A program made the position numbers and the translations under genes. Source: Chrysomallon squamiferum (lineage: Eukaryota; Mollusca; Gastropoda; Neomphalida; Peltospiridae). From it: 64,000 nt of DNA. A model generated the notes under the pieces. That model saw only the letters and a program-made list of their open reading frames with translations, was not told the origin of the DNA and did no database searches. Positions within the stretch are counted from its first letter, which is position 1. Every line of letters starts with the position of its first letter. Below, piece after piece: positions 47,995 to 58,333 of this stretch. Location: the NCBI GenBank assembly GCA_012295275.1, contig CM022676.1, positions 5,978,219 to 6,042,218 on the forward strand. The letters run 5' to 3'.

Positions 47995-48705
47995 CATTCC
48001 CAGTACCAGTTTTAAGGACTAATATACTTGACAACCTACTTCATTATTTTTACATTTTATATTTCCTGTTTGTAGCAATATTAATAAAAGTTCAGTTTGT
48101 CTGATGTAGACATTTTTGCATTGAATTTATATATATATATATATATAATTTTATTTTACTATTATTACTATTTCTTTTCTTTTTTTTCAAATTTCTGATT
48201 CCAAATATCAATTTTTTAATTTCCTATATGCTTGTAGCCATATAGATGATAGCACTATTATTTTAGTTTATATAATTTTATAAATTTTCACATTTAGGCC
48301 TATTCTAAGAATTAGTGTTTAACTTTTCCAACATGCAGTCATATACACATGATATCATTTTTTATTTTTTTTATTTTACATTATTTCTTTTATTTTTCAT
48401 TCCTATTCCGAGTATCAATTTTTAATCTTCCAACATGTCCAGTAGAGGCATACATCGAACTGCATGCTAGCAGATAACATTATTCTTTTATTTTGGATTA
48501 ATTTATAAATATTTTTTTAGGATTCCTATTCCGAGTATCAAATTTTAATCTTCCAACATGTCCAGCAGAGGCATGCATCGAACTGCATGCTAGCAGATAA
48601 CATTATTATTTTATTTTGGATTAATTTATAAACATTTTTTATTTTTTTTTTGGATTCCTATTCCGAGTATCAATTTTTAATCTTCCAACATGGCTGACAG
48701 TGTGC
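47995..48705 (+). repeat. Tandem array, unit about 120-130 bp
   Basis: TCCTATTCCGAGTATCAA-TTTTAATCTTCCAACATG starts copies near 48,400, 48,523 and 48,655. The first two copies share CGAACTGCATGCTAGCAG almost exactly. Older, diverged copies lie upstream near 48,000, 48,195 and 48,300. This suggests recent amplification at one end of an old array. Confidence 0.85.
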
Positions 48706-48897
48706 GCACATGATGATTAAATATTACTAGTTAATCAATGTACAACGAGTAAAAATATGTCGTTTGAGGCTGGTTATCAAAAATTCATCAGCTGGTCATC
48801 AATAAATGAAAACAGTTAATTGCATAAAATATTTTCACATAAATGTGAATGCTAATTCATTCGGGTGATAGAAAAGGGCATAAAGCAGCTGTTTTGT

Positions 48898-49151
<254 letters not shown>

Positions 49152-49244
49152 AGAGAGAAAGGTAGAGAGAGAAAGAAAGATAGATGTACAGAGAAAATTA
49201 TAGAGGTAGACAAATAACATGCTGAGAAAGAAAAAGAATGACTG

Positions 49245-49246
49245 AA

Positions 49247-49319
<73 letters not shown>

Positions 49320-49400
49320 CAGACAGAAATACAGAGAGTAAAAGACAGAGAGAGAGAGAGAAAGAACAAAGAAAGAGAGAAACAGAGAAAGAGAGAAAGC
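49245..49400. repeat. (GATA)/(GA)n microsatellite
   Basis: Short GATA run, then about 60 bp GA and purine-rich tail. Confidence 0.95.
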
Positions 49401-49494
49401 TTATTTCCAAATTTAGTTTCAATAAATTTTAATTATATGATTACAACTATTTCAATTTTTAAAAAAATGTTATATAAGTTTAAATTACATTTCA

Positions 49495-49758
49495 AACACA
49501 CTTCATTTATCGTACAGAGTCCAGTCTTTCAGAATTACTCATCATCGTCATCAGTTATCACCTTCAGCCAAAACGTATTTCATCCACCTTCGGAATTACT
49601 GATCGCTGGACCGTGAAATTGTGACTGGGCTCAAATTGAGTAACTCGCAGATAGTGATCTGAGTTTAATTAACTCGTTGAGTCAGGATTAGGCAATGGAC
49701 GAGGAGCTCTAATTAATTATCTGTTTGACTTGGTCGTTTCAATTAGCTGATGATTCTT
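49495..49758. promoter_or_regulatory. Homeodomain-site-rich complex island
   Basis: Unique sequence with GTTTAATTAACTC, CTCTAATTAATTATC, TTTCAATTAGC, GGATTAGGC (bicoid/OTX-like) and ATTACTGATCGC. Clustering of TAATTA cores is typical of developmental enhancers (established), and the role here is inference. It ends abruptly at the 45-bp minisatellite. Confidence 0.4.
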
Positions 49759-50525
49759 CTTACACAAGAGAGTTCCACAGATTATTTCAAATATGTTAAA
49801 CAGAAAGTAGCATTATCTAGACTGTGTTCACGTCAGTGTGTTAAACAGAAAGTAGCATATCTAGACTGTGTTCACGTCAGTGTGTTAAACAGAAAGTAGC
49901 ATTATATAGACTGTGTTCGTGTCAGTGTGTTAAACAGAAAGTAGCATTATCTAGACTGTGTTCACGTCAGTGTGTTAAACAGAAAGTAGCATATCTAGAC
50001 TGTGTTCATGTCAGATTGAGAATATCCTAGTGAAGCTGTATGTTGTATGTATACTGCTTACACAAGAAAGTTCCACAGATTATTTCAAATATGTTAAACA
50101 GAAAGTAGCATTATCTAGACTGTGTTCATGTCAGTGTGTTAAACAGAAAGTAGCATATCTAGACTGTGTTCACGTCAGTGTGTTAAACAGAAAGTAGCAT
50201 ATCTAGACTGTGTTCATGTCAGTGTGTTAAACAGAATATCCTAGTGAACTGTGTTATGTATGTAGTGTGTTAAACAAAAGAGCATTATCTAGACTGTTTT
50301 AAACAAATGTGTTAAACAGAAAGTAGCATTATCTAGACTGTGTTCATGTCAGATTGAGAATATCCTAGTGAAGATGTATGTGTGTATACTTCTTACACAA
50401 GAAAGTTCCACAGATTATTTCAAATATGTTAAACAGAAAGTAGCATTATCTAGACTGTGTTCATGTCAGTGTGTTAAACAGAAAGTAGCCTATCTAGCCT
50501 GTGTTCATGTCAGATTGAGAATATT
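49759..50525 (+). repeat. Minisatellite with higher-order structure
   Basis: The basic unit is 44-45 bp: TGTTAAACAGAAAGTAGCAT(T)ATCTAGACTGTGTTCxxGTCAG. A longer block beginning CTTACACAAGAAAGTTCCAC restarts at 49,759, 50,057 and 50,392 (periods 298 and 335 bp). Each block contains several basic units and ends ATTGAGAATATCCTAGTGAA. The copies are very similar, so amplification is recent. Confidence 0.93.
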
Positions 50526-50720
50526 CTGGGGGAAATGTATGGGTATCATAATATATGTGATTATGTGTGCATGTGTTAATGTGTGTGTGTGTGGGGGGGT
50601 GTTTAAGTATGTATATCTGAAAGGGCATGTTTGAAAATATGTATATGAATGTATGTATTTTATATGTATTTATATATCTATGTATGTGTGTAGGCATATA
50701 TTTTTTATAATTCTGTCAGT

Positions 50721-50835
50721 ATACATCATGTCACATTTAAACAATTAACTACAAGATACTGTGTCCAGATTTGATCCTCAGTCCTGTCTATGCCTAAAGC
50801 TAGGTCTTAACCAGCGGAATGTGTTTGTGAGTGTA
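50721..50835 (-). repeat. tRNA-derived SINE-like element, copy 1
   Basis: On the minus strand: A-box-like CGCTGGTTAAGACCTAG, then B-box-like GGATCAAATCT (plus-strand 50,767-50,777). The same sequence recurs 298 bp downstream. Spacing fits a pol III internal promoter, but the cloverleaf is not intact. Confidence 0.5.
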
Positions 50836-50911
50836 TTGTGACTACTTCCTTTTGGATATCTTTTTGTTTTTCTTATTTTTCTTTTCATCAGACTGTTATC
50901 TATATCTCTCC

Positions 50912-50914
<3 letters not shown>

Positions 50915-50946
<32 letters not shown>

Positions 50947-50985
50947 TATATATATATACACATATACATATACATACACCACACA
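50915..50985. repeat. (TA)/(CA) microsatellite
   Basis: TA then CA then TACATA units between the two SINE-like copies. Confidence 0.93.
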
Positions 50986-51019
50986 CATCTTTCCAGCAGA
51001 CTGTAAAAAAGGTCTTGTA

Positions 51020-51140
51020 CACATCATGTCACATTTACACAATTAACTACAACATACTGTGTCCAGATTTGATCCCCAGTCCTGCCCATGCTGGAAAACC
51101 TAGGTTTTACTTAACCAGTGGAATGTGTGTTAGACATTTT
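51020..51140 (-). repeat. tRNA-derived SINE-like element, copy 2
   Basis: Shares CATCATGTCACATTTA, TACTGTGTCCAGATTTGATC and TTAACCAG(C/T)GGAATGTGT with the copy at 50,721. B-box at 51,065-51,075 and A-box-like site near 51,111-51,121 (minus strand). Confidence 0.55.
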
Positions 51141-51574
51141 CATGGCAGCTTAGAAGGGCTAGACTATTCTGACATATCTGCAATCTGCAAAGAGGCAGGA
51201 AAACAACTGATTGGCTGTTTTTTTGTAAACAAGACTCCCAAGACTGGAGAGTCGCAGACAAGGGAGATAAGCCGGTGGGTGTTTTTGTTTCAGCAGAAAA
51301 CAGGAGATTTATAATGTCACTGGCTAGATTATATGTGGGAGTCTTGATTTTGAGAAAAGATTTTGTAAATAAACAGAAAGGAGTCTGAAATGTTTTTGCA
51401 TGGTTTAATCTTTTCGGATGAGTGAAAAGCGAAAGAATTTTGTTGAAAAATGTTAATATTCTTGAATGGTGTTGTTGTTGTTGTTGGATTCGTTTTGGTT
51501 CCTTGTAATTAGTTCTCTTTTCTCTGCTTTTCCCAATCCAACTCATAACCAGGAAGTATGGGTTTGTGTCTGTG

Positions 51575-51607
51575 TAAATGTGTATATATATATATATATA
51601 TATATAG

Positions 51608-51644
<37 letters not shown>

Positions 51645-51685
51645 GGATTAATGTATGAGCATATATATATACATATATATTCTTA
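51575..51685. repeat. (TA)n/(GT)n microsatellite
   Basis: TA, GT, then TA units. The sequence from 51,140 to 51,560 is unique with no exon defined. Confidence 0.93.
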
Positions 51686-51764
51686 AAATAAACATTTTAT
51701 TCTGAAATGGATTTAAAAATATAAAATTTAAAAAAAACAAACAAACCACCTAACAGTTCCTCTA

Positions 51765-51850
51765 TCAAGATTCGATCCAACAACCCTCCGCGCCCAATCT
51801 CAAGTTGAGACTGCGTGTTTTACCGTTTCACTCTGGAATGGTGTCTGCCG
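51765..51850 (-). repeat. tRNA-like element with partial cloverleaf features
   Basis: Minus strand: GAAACGGTAAAACACG (A-box-like), TCTCA-ACT-TGAGA (anticodon-arm-like stem), GGGCGCGGAGG and B-box-like GGATCGAATCTTG (plus-strand 51,768-51,778). This is the best-preserved tRNA-like head here, yet I cannot fold complete acceptor arms, so it is read as a SINE head or tRNA pseudogene. Confidence 0.45.
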
Positions 51851-51888
51851 CTTGTTCCCTGCCACTTTATAGGTGGCAGCCACTTTAC

Positions 51889-52009
51889 CTAGCTGAGTCT
51901 GAAACGTACAGACAGCCCAAAGTGTTAATGACACTTGTACTAGCAGACAGAAGTACGCGGTGAGAAGTAACAGCTCAAACAACCCTAACACTGTTATTAC
52001 AGAAGCCAT
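51889..52009 (-). CDS. Candidate first coding exon, hydrophobic N-terminus (unrecognised)
   Basis: Minus strand, ATG at 52,009-52,007 in a strong start context (GAGAAAATGG). The frame encodes 40 residues, MASVITVLGLFELLLLTAY..., hydrophobic from about residue 4 to 36 with one Glu. That suggests a signal sequence, signal anchor or membrane segment. CTAG followed by GTAAAG at 51,889/51,888 is an acceptable donor, giving a phase-1 exit, common after signal-peptide exons. Without splicing the frame stays open to 69 residues (stop at 51,800) and reads into a tRNA-like repeat, which argues for an intron starting at the donor. Upstream (plus 52,010-52,085) is a small CpG cluster that could be 5'-UTR or promoter. 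No family is recognised, and no second exon was found on the minus strand. Confidence 0.35.
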
Positions 52010-52090
52010 TTTCTCTCCGCGAACTTGTTGATCTTCTCCACTTGAAGAGCTTCCAGCAGTGTTAGATAACTCCCGATCCGACGAAATGCT
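52010..52090 (-). promoter_or_regulatory. Small CpG cluster upstream of the minus-strand ATG
   Basis: About six CpGs in 80 bp (CTCCGCGAAC, CCCGATCCGACGAAAT) of otherwise CpG-poor surroundings, directly 5' of the candidate exon. No TATA or CCAAT box is seen. It may be 5'-UTR or a TATA-less promoter. Confidence 0.25.
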
Positions 52091-52374
52091 TGACAGTGTT
52101 TTCTTTTGTGTTTGTTGGTGTGTGTGTGTGTGTTAGTTTTTGGGTCTTTTTGTTATTTTTGTTAATTATTTTTTTTTATTTTTTTTTTTTTATTTATGTA
52201 TTATTTATTTTTTTATATATATATATTTTTTATTTTTTGATTTTTTGATTTATTGATTTATTTATTTGTAGTGATTTCTGGACATGTTTCTCTCCTGATT
52301 TTACTAGTTTCAAAGTTTAATTATAATTATTTTATCAATTATTTTATGTACATACACTCGCATACACAAACAGT

Positions 52375-52376
<2 letters not shown>

Positions 52377-52422
<46 letters not shown>
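52377..52422. repeat. (CA)n microsatellite
   Basis: About 45 bp of CA. From 52,430 to 53,000 there is unique AT-rich DNA with no gene seen, and from 53,010 to 53,790 mostly T runs. Confidence 0.95.
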
Positions 52423-52423
<1 letters not shown>

Positions 52424-53643
52424 ACATGACCAGATTCAGCATCATACCTCCACAATGCACCCATTAGAGACTATTTACCCATTCCAATCTGTGCTCCGTG
52501 ACTGGTTGATCAAAAGCTGAGTTTGTAATCTTCCTGTTTGCGGGATGGTAAACACAAAAGATTACTTATTGCTATTTCATTATCTGTATGGTTCACAAAT
52601 TGCTGATTAAATGTAACACTGAGCATGGTAATTTAACAAAAACATTTCTTCTGTATTGTTCCTAAAAGTGCTGAGAGTTTGTTTGTTCTAAAACATTTTG
52701 TAAAAGAATACAACATTATCTAATGATCTTGATTCTGTCATTAAAAGAATGTCAAAGAACAAAAAAAAAAAACATGTTTTCAAAATAACAAAGACACAAA
52801 ATTTCATTTTAGAATCTGACCTAAGTGCGGACACATATTTTTGAGAAACTAGGTCGCACGAATACCACCAACATTTTCGCCCAAAATTTTCAAAAATCTT
52901 TTTCACTTTCTGGACTGTCAGAATCTTGGCTCCATGAGATTTGGCAGAGTTTTGTTTCCAATCAGAGGAATTTTTATCATGTTTTAAATATTTTTAAACT
53001 TGTTTGAGCACAAAATTCCTTTTTTTTTTTTTTTTTTTTCTTTACACATTTTCTAAACAGAAGAAAAACTCCTGGTGTTCATGTCAGAATTGAGACTGAG
53101 TCAGTTCTTGTTTTTCATTTCTTCAATTACTGCCTTGTTCAACAGAGATGGATATTCGAGGCTTTGAGAATAATTGTTAGTTGTTAAGAAAGCATTATTG
53201 TAATTTGAACAGCACTTTACCTGTCTGCGGAGTTACTTACCTTGTTAATAACTTGTAGCAACAATCGCTGGCTTGTTTTGTTGGTCTGTGAGAACAGTTT
53301 TTTTTTTTTTCTTTCTTATGTATTTTTTTTTTTTTTTTTTTTTGTCAATTTTTTTCTTTCTTTTTCGTTTTTTTGTGTTTTTTTCTTCTTTCTTTTTTTT
53401 TTTTTGCTTCTTTATTTTTTTTTGTATTTTTTTCTTATACATTTTTAATAATTTTGTTTAAACTTTAATTTTTTTTTCTATTTTAAAATTTTAATTTTCT
53501 TTTTTTTTTTTTTTTTTTTAAAGTTTAATTTAATTTTTTTTTTTTTTTTTTTTTAAATTTGTTTTGTCTATTTTCAGTCTATTTTTAGAGTCTTTATTTT
53601 TATTTTTATCCTTTTCTTTTTCATGCCTTTATTTTTAAATTGA

Positions 53644-53677
<34 letters not shown>

Positions 53678-53984
53678 TTTTTTTTTATCGGGGTTTTTTT
53701 CCCTCTTTTTTCTTCTTTCTTTCTTTCTCTTTCTCACTTCTGTTTTTATTTTTTTTAAATTGTATTCTGAAAGAAAAAAAAAAAAAAAAGCTAAGGCAGG
53801 GGTTTCCATTATTTATCTCTGTCAGACATTTTGTTTGGGTTTTTTAGTAATGAAGATTAATGCTCTCAGCTTTTTTCTTTCTCTTCTCAACTTTTGTGTG
53901 TTTATTTTACTTGAAAAAAAAATTTAAAAAAATTATTTGTGTTTTTTAAATCTGAAACAACAGTCTATAAGCAATCCTTAACAA

Positions 53985-54245
53985 GTTTTTGAAACGGAAT
54001 GAAAATATCATTAACCCAGTTACACTAATATCAAAAATCACTGTAGGTTGTTTTTTTTTGAGAAGAATTTTATTGGAAATTTTTTTTTTTTTTAAATTCC
54101 TTTTAGGACAATTTTTTTGTATAATGAAAACATTATTAATCCAATTTTGATAATAACGAAAATCCTTGTGGGTTAATTTTTTTTTTTTTTTTTTGAGAAA
54201 ATGTTATGAAACAAGATGAAAATGTTATTAACAACATTTTTATTC
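53985..54245 (+). repeat. Tandem repeat, unit about 115-125 bp, two to three copies
   Basis: (A)ATGAAAA(T/C)AT(C)ATTAA(C)CCA, AATAxCxAAAATC(A)CT(T)GT(A/G)GGTT plus T run and GAGAA recur immediately upstream of the candidate exon at 54,373. Confidence 0.7.
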
Positions 54246-54340
54246 ATGTAAAATTGTCCACATATGTTTGTGTTTGTATATATGTGGGTTTATATTGGTT
54301 ATACATTTTTTTTTTAAATTATTTATGTTTTATAAATTAT

Positions 54341-54447
54341 ACTAATGTTTGTTTTTTGTTTTGTTTTTTCAGGTAAGTGAAAAATGAGTTTTCAGACCAA
54401 ACTTTATCTATCAATTGCTTTCATCTGCCATTTTCACCTTCTGAAAG
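54341..54447 (+). CDS. Signal-peptide-like first coding exon with textbook acceptor
   Basis: The acceptor comprises ACTAAT branch-like motif (54,341-54,346), T-rich tract and TTTTTTCAG ending at 54,372. The exon runs 54,373-54,447 and closes at AAAG followed by GTTTGT. The ATG at 54,384 has A at -3 (GAAAAATGA), and the frame gives 21 codons plus one base, MSFQTKLYLSIAFIC... It has a short polar start, a basic residue and a hydrophobic core of about 14, which is signal-peptide-like, and the exit is phase 1. Without splicing the frame stops two codons later. The exon starts GTAAGTG, so AG abuts a perfect donor: the site also fits a recursive splice point. The exon at 57,184 enters in phase 1 and would continue the frame. 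The protein is not recognised. Coordinates here include the acceptor. Confidence 0.45.
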
Positions 54448-54631
54448 GTTTGTGATATTATATTAGTTTTTAGTTTTTTTATACTTTTCATATTAGATGT
54501 GCTTAATTATTTGTGTTAATGTCAGTATGTGTTTCTCTCTGTATGTTTGTGTATGTCTACATATCTCTGTATGTATGTATGGATGTATTTGTATGAATGA
54601 AATATACTGGAGTATGAAAGTATATTATGTA

Positions 54632-54632
<1 letters not shown>

Positions 54633-54702
<70 letters not shown>
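54633..54702. repeat. (GT)n microsatellite
   Basis: About 70 bp of GT. Confidence 0.97.
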
Positions 54703-55499
54703 ACATATATTATCTGTGTGTCTGTGTTTATGTATATTTTAATAATTCTGAGTGCAATTTTTCGTATTTTTATGGCCGAATTTGCTATATAAATGTTTAA
54801 GAAGTCTTTTTCAATTAAGGTACAAATAACTTTAAGAAAAAGAAGAAGAAATATAGGACTTCTAGGCAGAATAATAAAATTAAGATGAAAGAAAAATTAG
54901 ATAACATGTTAAGAAATAATGAATAAGAACAAAGAAAAAAGTCTAAATATGAAAAGAAGAATTAATTTTAAATTTTTTTTTTTTATTAATTTGTAAAATA
55001 AGCAATAGCTACTACACATCAAAGAAAATCTGAGATTTTTTTTCTAAAGATAAGAAGAAAAAAATCTATATTGAAAAATTAAGATATATTATAAAACTAA
55101 TTATATAAATAACAAAGAACTGAATAAACTTTTCACCACCCACAGTAAAAAAAAAAAAAAAAAAATTAATATAATATATAAATAAATGAACAGATTAATT
55201 AATTAATTAATTAATTAAAAAAAAAAAAGAAGTACAGAAATTAAAAATTAAGAAACAAAATACAAAGAAAAAAAACTTTGGCTAAGATAAAGGAATAAAA
55301 AAGAAAGAGGTTAAAACTAAAATTAAAAGCTGGAAAAAAAAATTAAATAAAAAAATGGATGCTGAAAAACTGTTGCCAGTATTTGGCACTTAACAAAGGT
55401 GAAAATAGAAAAATTCATTTTGACAACCCCCAAAAAAAAAGTTTAAAGAAAAAAAAAAAGAAAAAAAATATATATAAAGAAAGAAAAATTAAGAAAAAA

Positions 55500-55513
55500 A
55501 AAATATAAAGAAA

Positions 55514-55562
<49 letters not shown>

Positions 55563-55575
55563 AAAAAAAAAAAGT
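55500..55575. repeat. Poly(A) run
   Basis: About 70 A with rare G, in an A-rich stretch from 54,830 to 55,640 that holds no gene. Confidence 0.95.
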
Positions 55576-55779
55576 AAAAAAAATATAGCAAAACGTATTT
55601 TAAAAAAAGATTCAAACAAAAAAAAGAACAGAAAAAAAAAAGCCTGACATGTTGGTATGTTTCCATCTTGTATACCTCACTGATATTATTTCACAAGACT
55701 GTCACTTTTAGAAGCTTCCTGATAAACTTTGAACACTATGCACAGGTTTCTGTCTTTAGAATACTTCTTCCATGTATAC

Positions 55780-55794
55780 AGCTCCCTCTAATGG
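55780..55794 (-). promoter_or_regulatory. CTCF-like site, minus orientation
   Basis: The reverse complement reads CCATTAGAGGGAGCT, matching 13 of 15 positions of the classical core. It points towards the plus-oriented site at 44,770, so the two are convergent and enclose both candidate first exons. It sits in a unique island at about 55,650-55,860. Confidence 0.3.
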
Positions 55795-55904
55795 CCAACT
55801 GCAGTAACTGGATCAGATAAAACTAAAATACGTTTTAGAATACTTCGCAGAGTCCATTGCTTGTGTTAAAAAGAGAAAAGAATGTGTGTGTGTGTATATA
55901 TGTA

Positions 55905-55968
55905 TATATTTTATTATTATTATTATTATTATTACTACTACTATTATATTATTATTATTATTTTATTA

Positions 55969-56015
<47 letters not shown>

Positions 56016-56042
56016 TTATTATTTTTTTGTTGTTGTTGTTAC
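55905..56042. repeat. (ATT)n microsatellite
   Basis: ATT tract with small CTA and TTG patches. Confidence 0.95.
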
Positions 56043-56099
56043 TATGAAAACTGTAGCTATAATGATTTAAAAAATTATCTTATTACACTTTAATACACA

Positions 56100-56700
56100 C
56101 TTCGGTACATTTTGTTTTAGTGGAGATCAGCCTTTCTTGATAATAAAGTATATGTCCATATTTGATATTTTAAACAGAGCACATAAACACATTTTCTTTA
56201 TTTTCAAATAACTTTTATTTATTTATTTTTTTAAAAGTGTATTTGACTAGTAAAACAAATTACAAAATACATTTTTAATTATAGAGATAAATCTTTGTTA
56301 ATAATAAAGGATATATATATATATATATATATAATTTTCTTTTTTTTTTGTAATTTTTTTTGGTGGGGCAGGAGAGTTTGTAAATTTTCAAGTAACTGTT
56401 TTATTATTTATTTTCTAAAAATGTACCAAAAATATAAAACAACTAGCAAAATTTTTTTTTTTTTTGTTTAAGAACATCAGTCTTGTAACAAAATATATCC
56501 TTAACTTTGATGATTCAGACAAAGACAGTTTGTATATCTTCAAATGACCATTTTATTCTTCTTAAAGAAACAAAAATCATTTCTCAATCTGTCAGCATGT
56601 CTTTTTTTTTTTTTTTAAAAAGCATGTACACCACACTTTTATTTTATAAAACTGTTCTAAAGTTTATTTTCAAGATGTCTTTCCTCCATAAAGATTGAAA
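56100..56700 (+). repeat. Tandem repeat, unit about 180 bp, three diverged copies
   Basis: GA(T/A)C(A)xTCTTG(A)TAATAAAG(T/G)ATAT-like starts recur near 56,125, 56,290 and 56,470, each followed by CATTTT and TTTTCAA(A/G)T blocks. The segment 56,700-57,060 is unique or A-run DNA without a gene. Confidence 0.6.
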
Positions 56701-57183
56701 TCTGGAAAAAAAAAATAAATAAAATGTCTGACCCCCAACAGTTGCACCCATTTTGCTGTAATTGCTTGATAAAGTGAAAAATTGTCTTTTAACAGGATTT
56801 TTTTTTTCACAGCTGAAATGTTAGTTTTTTGCCTGACAGTCAAGAATTATAAATGTAGAAATCCCAGTGGGGGTGGGTGGGACATATGGGTGTGTGTGCC
56901 CTCCACCCCTCTAGGGCATTAAAAAAAAAAAAAAAAAAAAAAATGTAATAACTAATATTTTATATAGTATGCATCATATAGACGATGTTTTTAAAAACAG
57001 TTCTTATCTCTGTGTGTAATATGTAATCAGATTTCTCACACATTTTAAAAAGATAACTGCTGACTACTGGGTATGTATGTATATATATATTCATGGGGAC
57101 TGTGTTTAATTTCAAACTCTTACCATATACCCCCTTTTTATCAAGTGCAATATTTATAATGAATGCTCCCCCCCCCCGGGCAG

Positions 57184-57295
57184 GTGTGGAAACGTATCTC
57201 AATGACTGCTCCCTTAATCAGATGACCCTTCGCTTTACGCTGTCTGATAGAACTTTCTTTATTGTCAACACATGTTGGTGTGGTTTTGGCTCTCG
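57184..57295 (+). CDS. Candidate second exon, phase-compatible with 54,373-54,447 (unrecognised)
   Basis: The acceptor is a C-rich tract ending GGGCAG at 57,183. The donor is CTCG followed by GTAAAC after 57,295. The exon is 112 nt and has no stop when entered in phase 1 (two bases complete a codon), with 36 codons and a phase-2 exit. Joining to the 54.4-kb exon restores a Gly codon at the junction and keeps the frame open. The peptide VETYLNDCSLNQMTL... ends ...NTCWCGFGSR and carries three Cys, as an extracellular protein might. Base composition is far more balanced than its surroundings. No domain is recognised. The poly-C tract is an unusual pyrimidine tract and the frame without splicing ends two codons later, so the call is tentative. 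No third exon was found before the window ends. Confidence 0.35.
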
Positions 57296-57397
57296 GTAAA
57301 CTCTGGCATGAAAAGAGTTTTTATTGCAGTTGATAACCCACTTCAGACTTTTTTTTATCTCAAACTGTTGAGTTTTAGTGTTTTTGGGTCTTGTTTT

Positions 57398-57434
57398 GGG
57401 GTGGGGTGGGGGTGTTGGTGGGGGTGGGGGGTGA
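57398..57434 (+). other. Strong G-quadruplex-capable G tract
   Basis: Five G runs of four to six with loops of one to six bases, on the plus strand about 100 bp beyond the candidate donor at 57,296. This is the clearest G4 pattern in the window. Confidence 0.7.
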
Positions 57435-57594
57435 GGATAGTGGTGTTTTATGATGAGGTGTGTAGTAGGTTTAATTTTCAGTAAGTTTTTTTTTTTTTAA
57501 ATGTAAGATATCTGCAGACATACATATTTATATAAATATATATTTATAAATACATGCAAACATATATACATATACAAACGTATATGCACAAATA

Positions 57595-57770
57595 CAAAGA
57601 TATACAAACATACATACATACATACACACATACACACACACACACACACATACATACACAGATACAAACACATCTATATAAACATACCATAAGTAAATGC
57701 GTACATACATAGAACATACATACATACATACATACATACATACATACACATACACATACACCTATATACA
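57595..57770. repeat. (CATA)/(CA) microsatellite
   Basis: TACA and CA units interrupted by TATACAA. Confidence 0.95.
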
Positions 57771-57786
57771 CAATCATATGTTTTTC

Positions 57787-57903
<117 letters not shown>

Positions 57904-57984
57904 ACCACACACTGGTTATAAAAGCGTGCGTTCCAGCCTTTGTATAAAAAGATAACACATTTGTAATTCAAATGTTTGTTTAAT

Positions 57985-58140
57985 TTGAGTGCAGAATCAG
58001 CTAACATCTACAGCGTTTCCAGCTGTCTGTGTTTACTACTACATCATCCGCCAAGACGGCATTCAGGAAATGAGAGAGACAACATGTCATTGCACAGTGG
58101 TTAAGTCTGCTTGTTTGAATGTTAAGAGTTTGTTTGTTTG
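57985..58140 (+). other. Unique island ending in a SINE-like A-box
   Basis: Balanced sequence with CATCATCCGCCAAGACGG, followed by GCACAGTGGTTAAGTCTGCT, an A-box-like motif as in other SINE fragments here. A 72-codon frame covers it but shows no recognisable domain. Confidence 0.3.
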
Positions 58141-58299
58141 TTTTCCATGTGTGTCTGTGCATTTATTTAATAGGTATGTTAATACTGTTTGTATTAAACA
58201 TCCATAACATATTTGTAGATATGTATCATGTTTGTAAAATGTCAGTATATGGTGAATGTTAATACGCAGGTATGCTGAAAATATGCTGTTGTTCGTATA

Positions 58300-58333
58300 C
58301 ACACACACACACACACACACAGACACACACGTG

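Noticed and set aside
53245-53290. Minus-strand exon ending AACAAG/GTAAGT
   Set aside because: The donor is good, but the segment upstream on that strand is poly-A with no pyrimidine tract, and the frame is Lys-rich junk.
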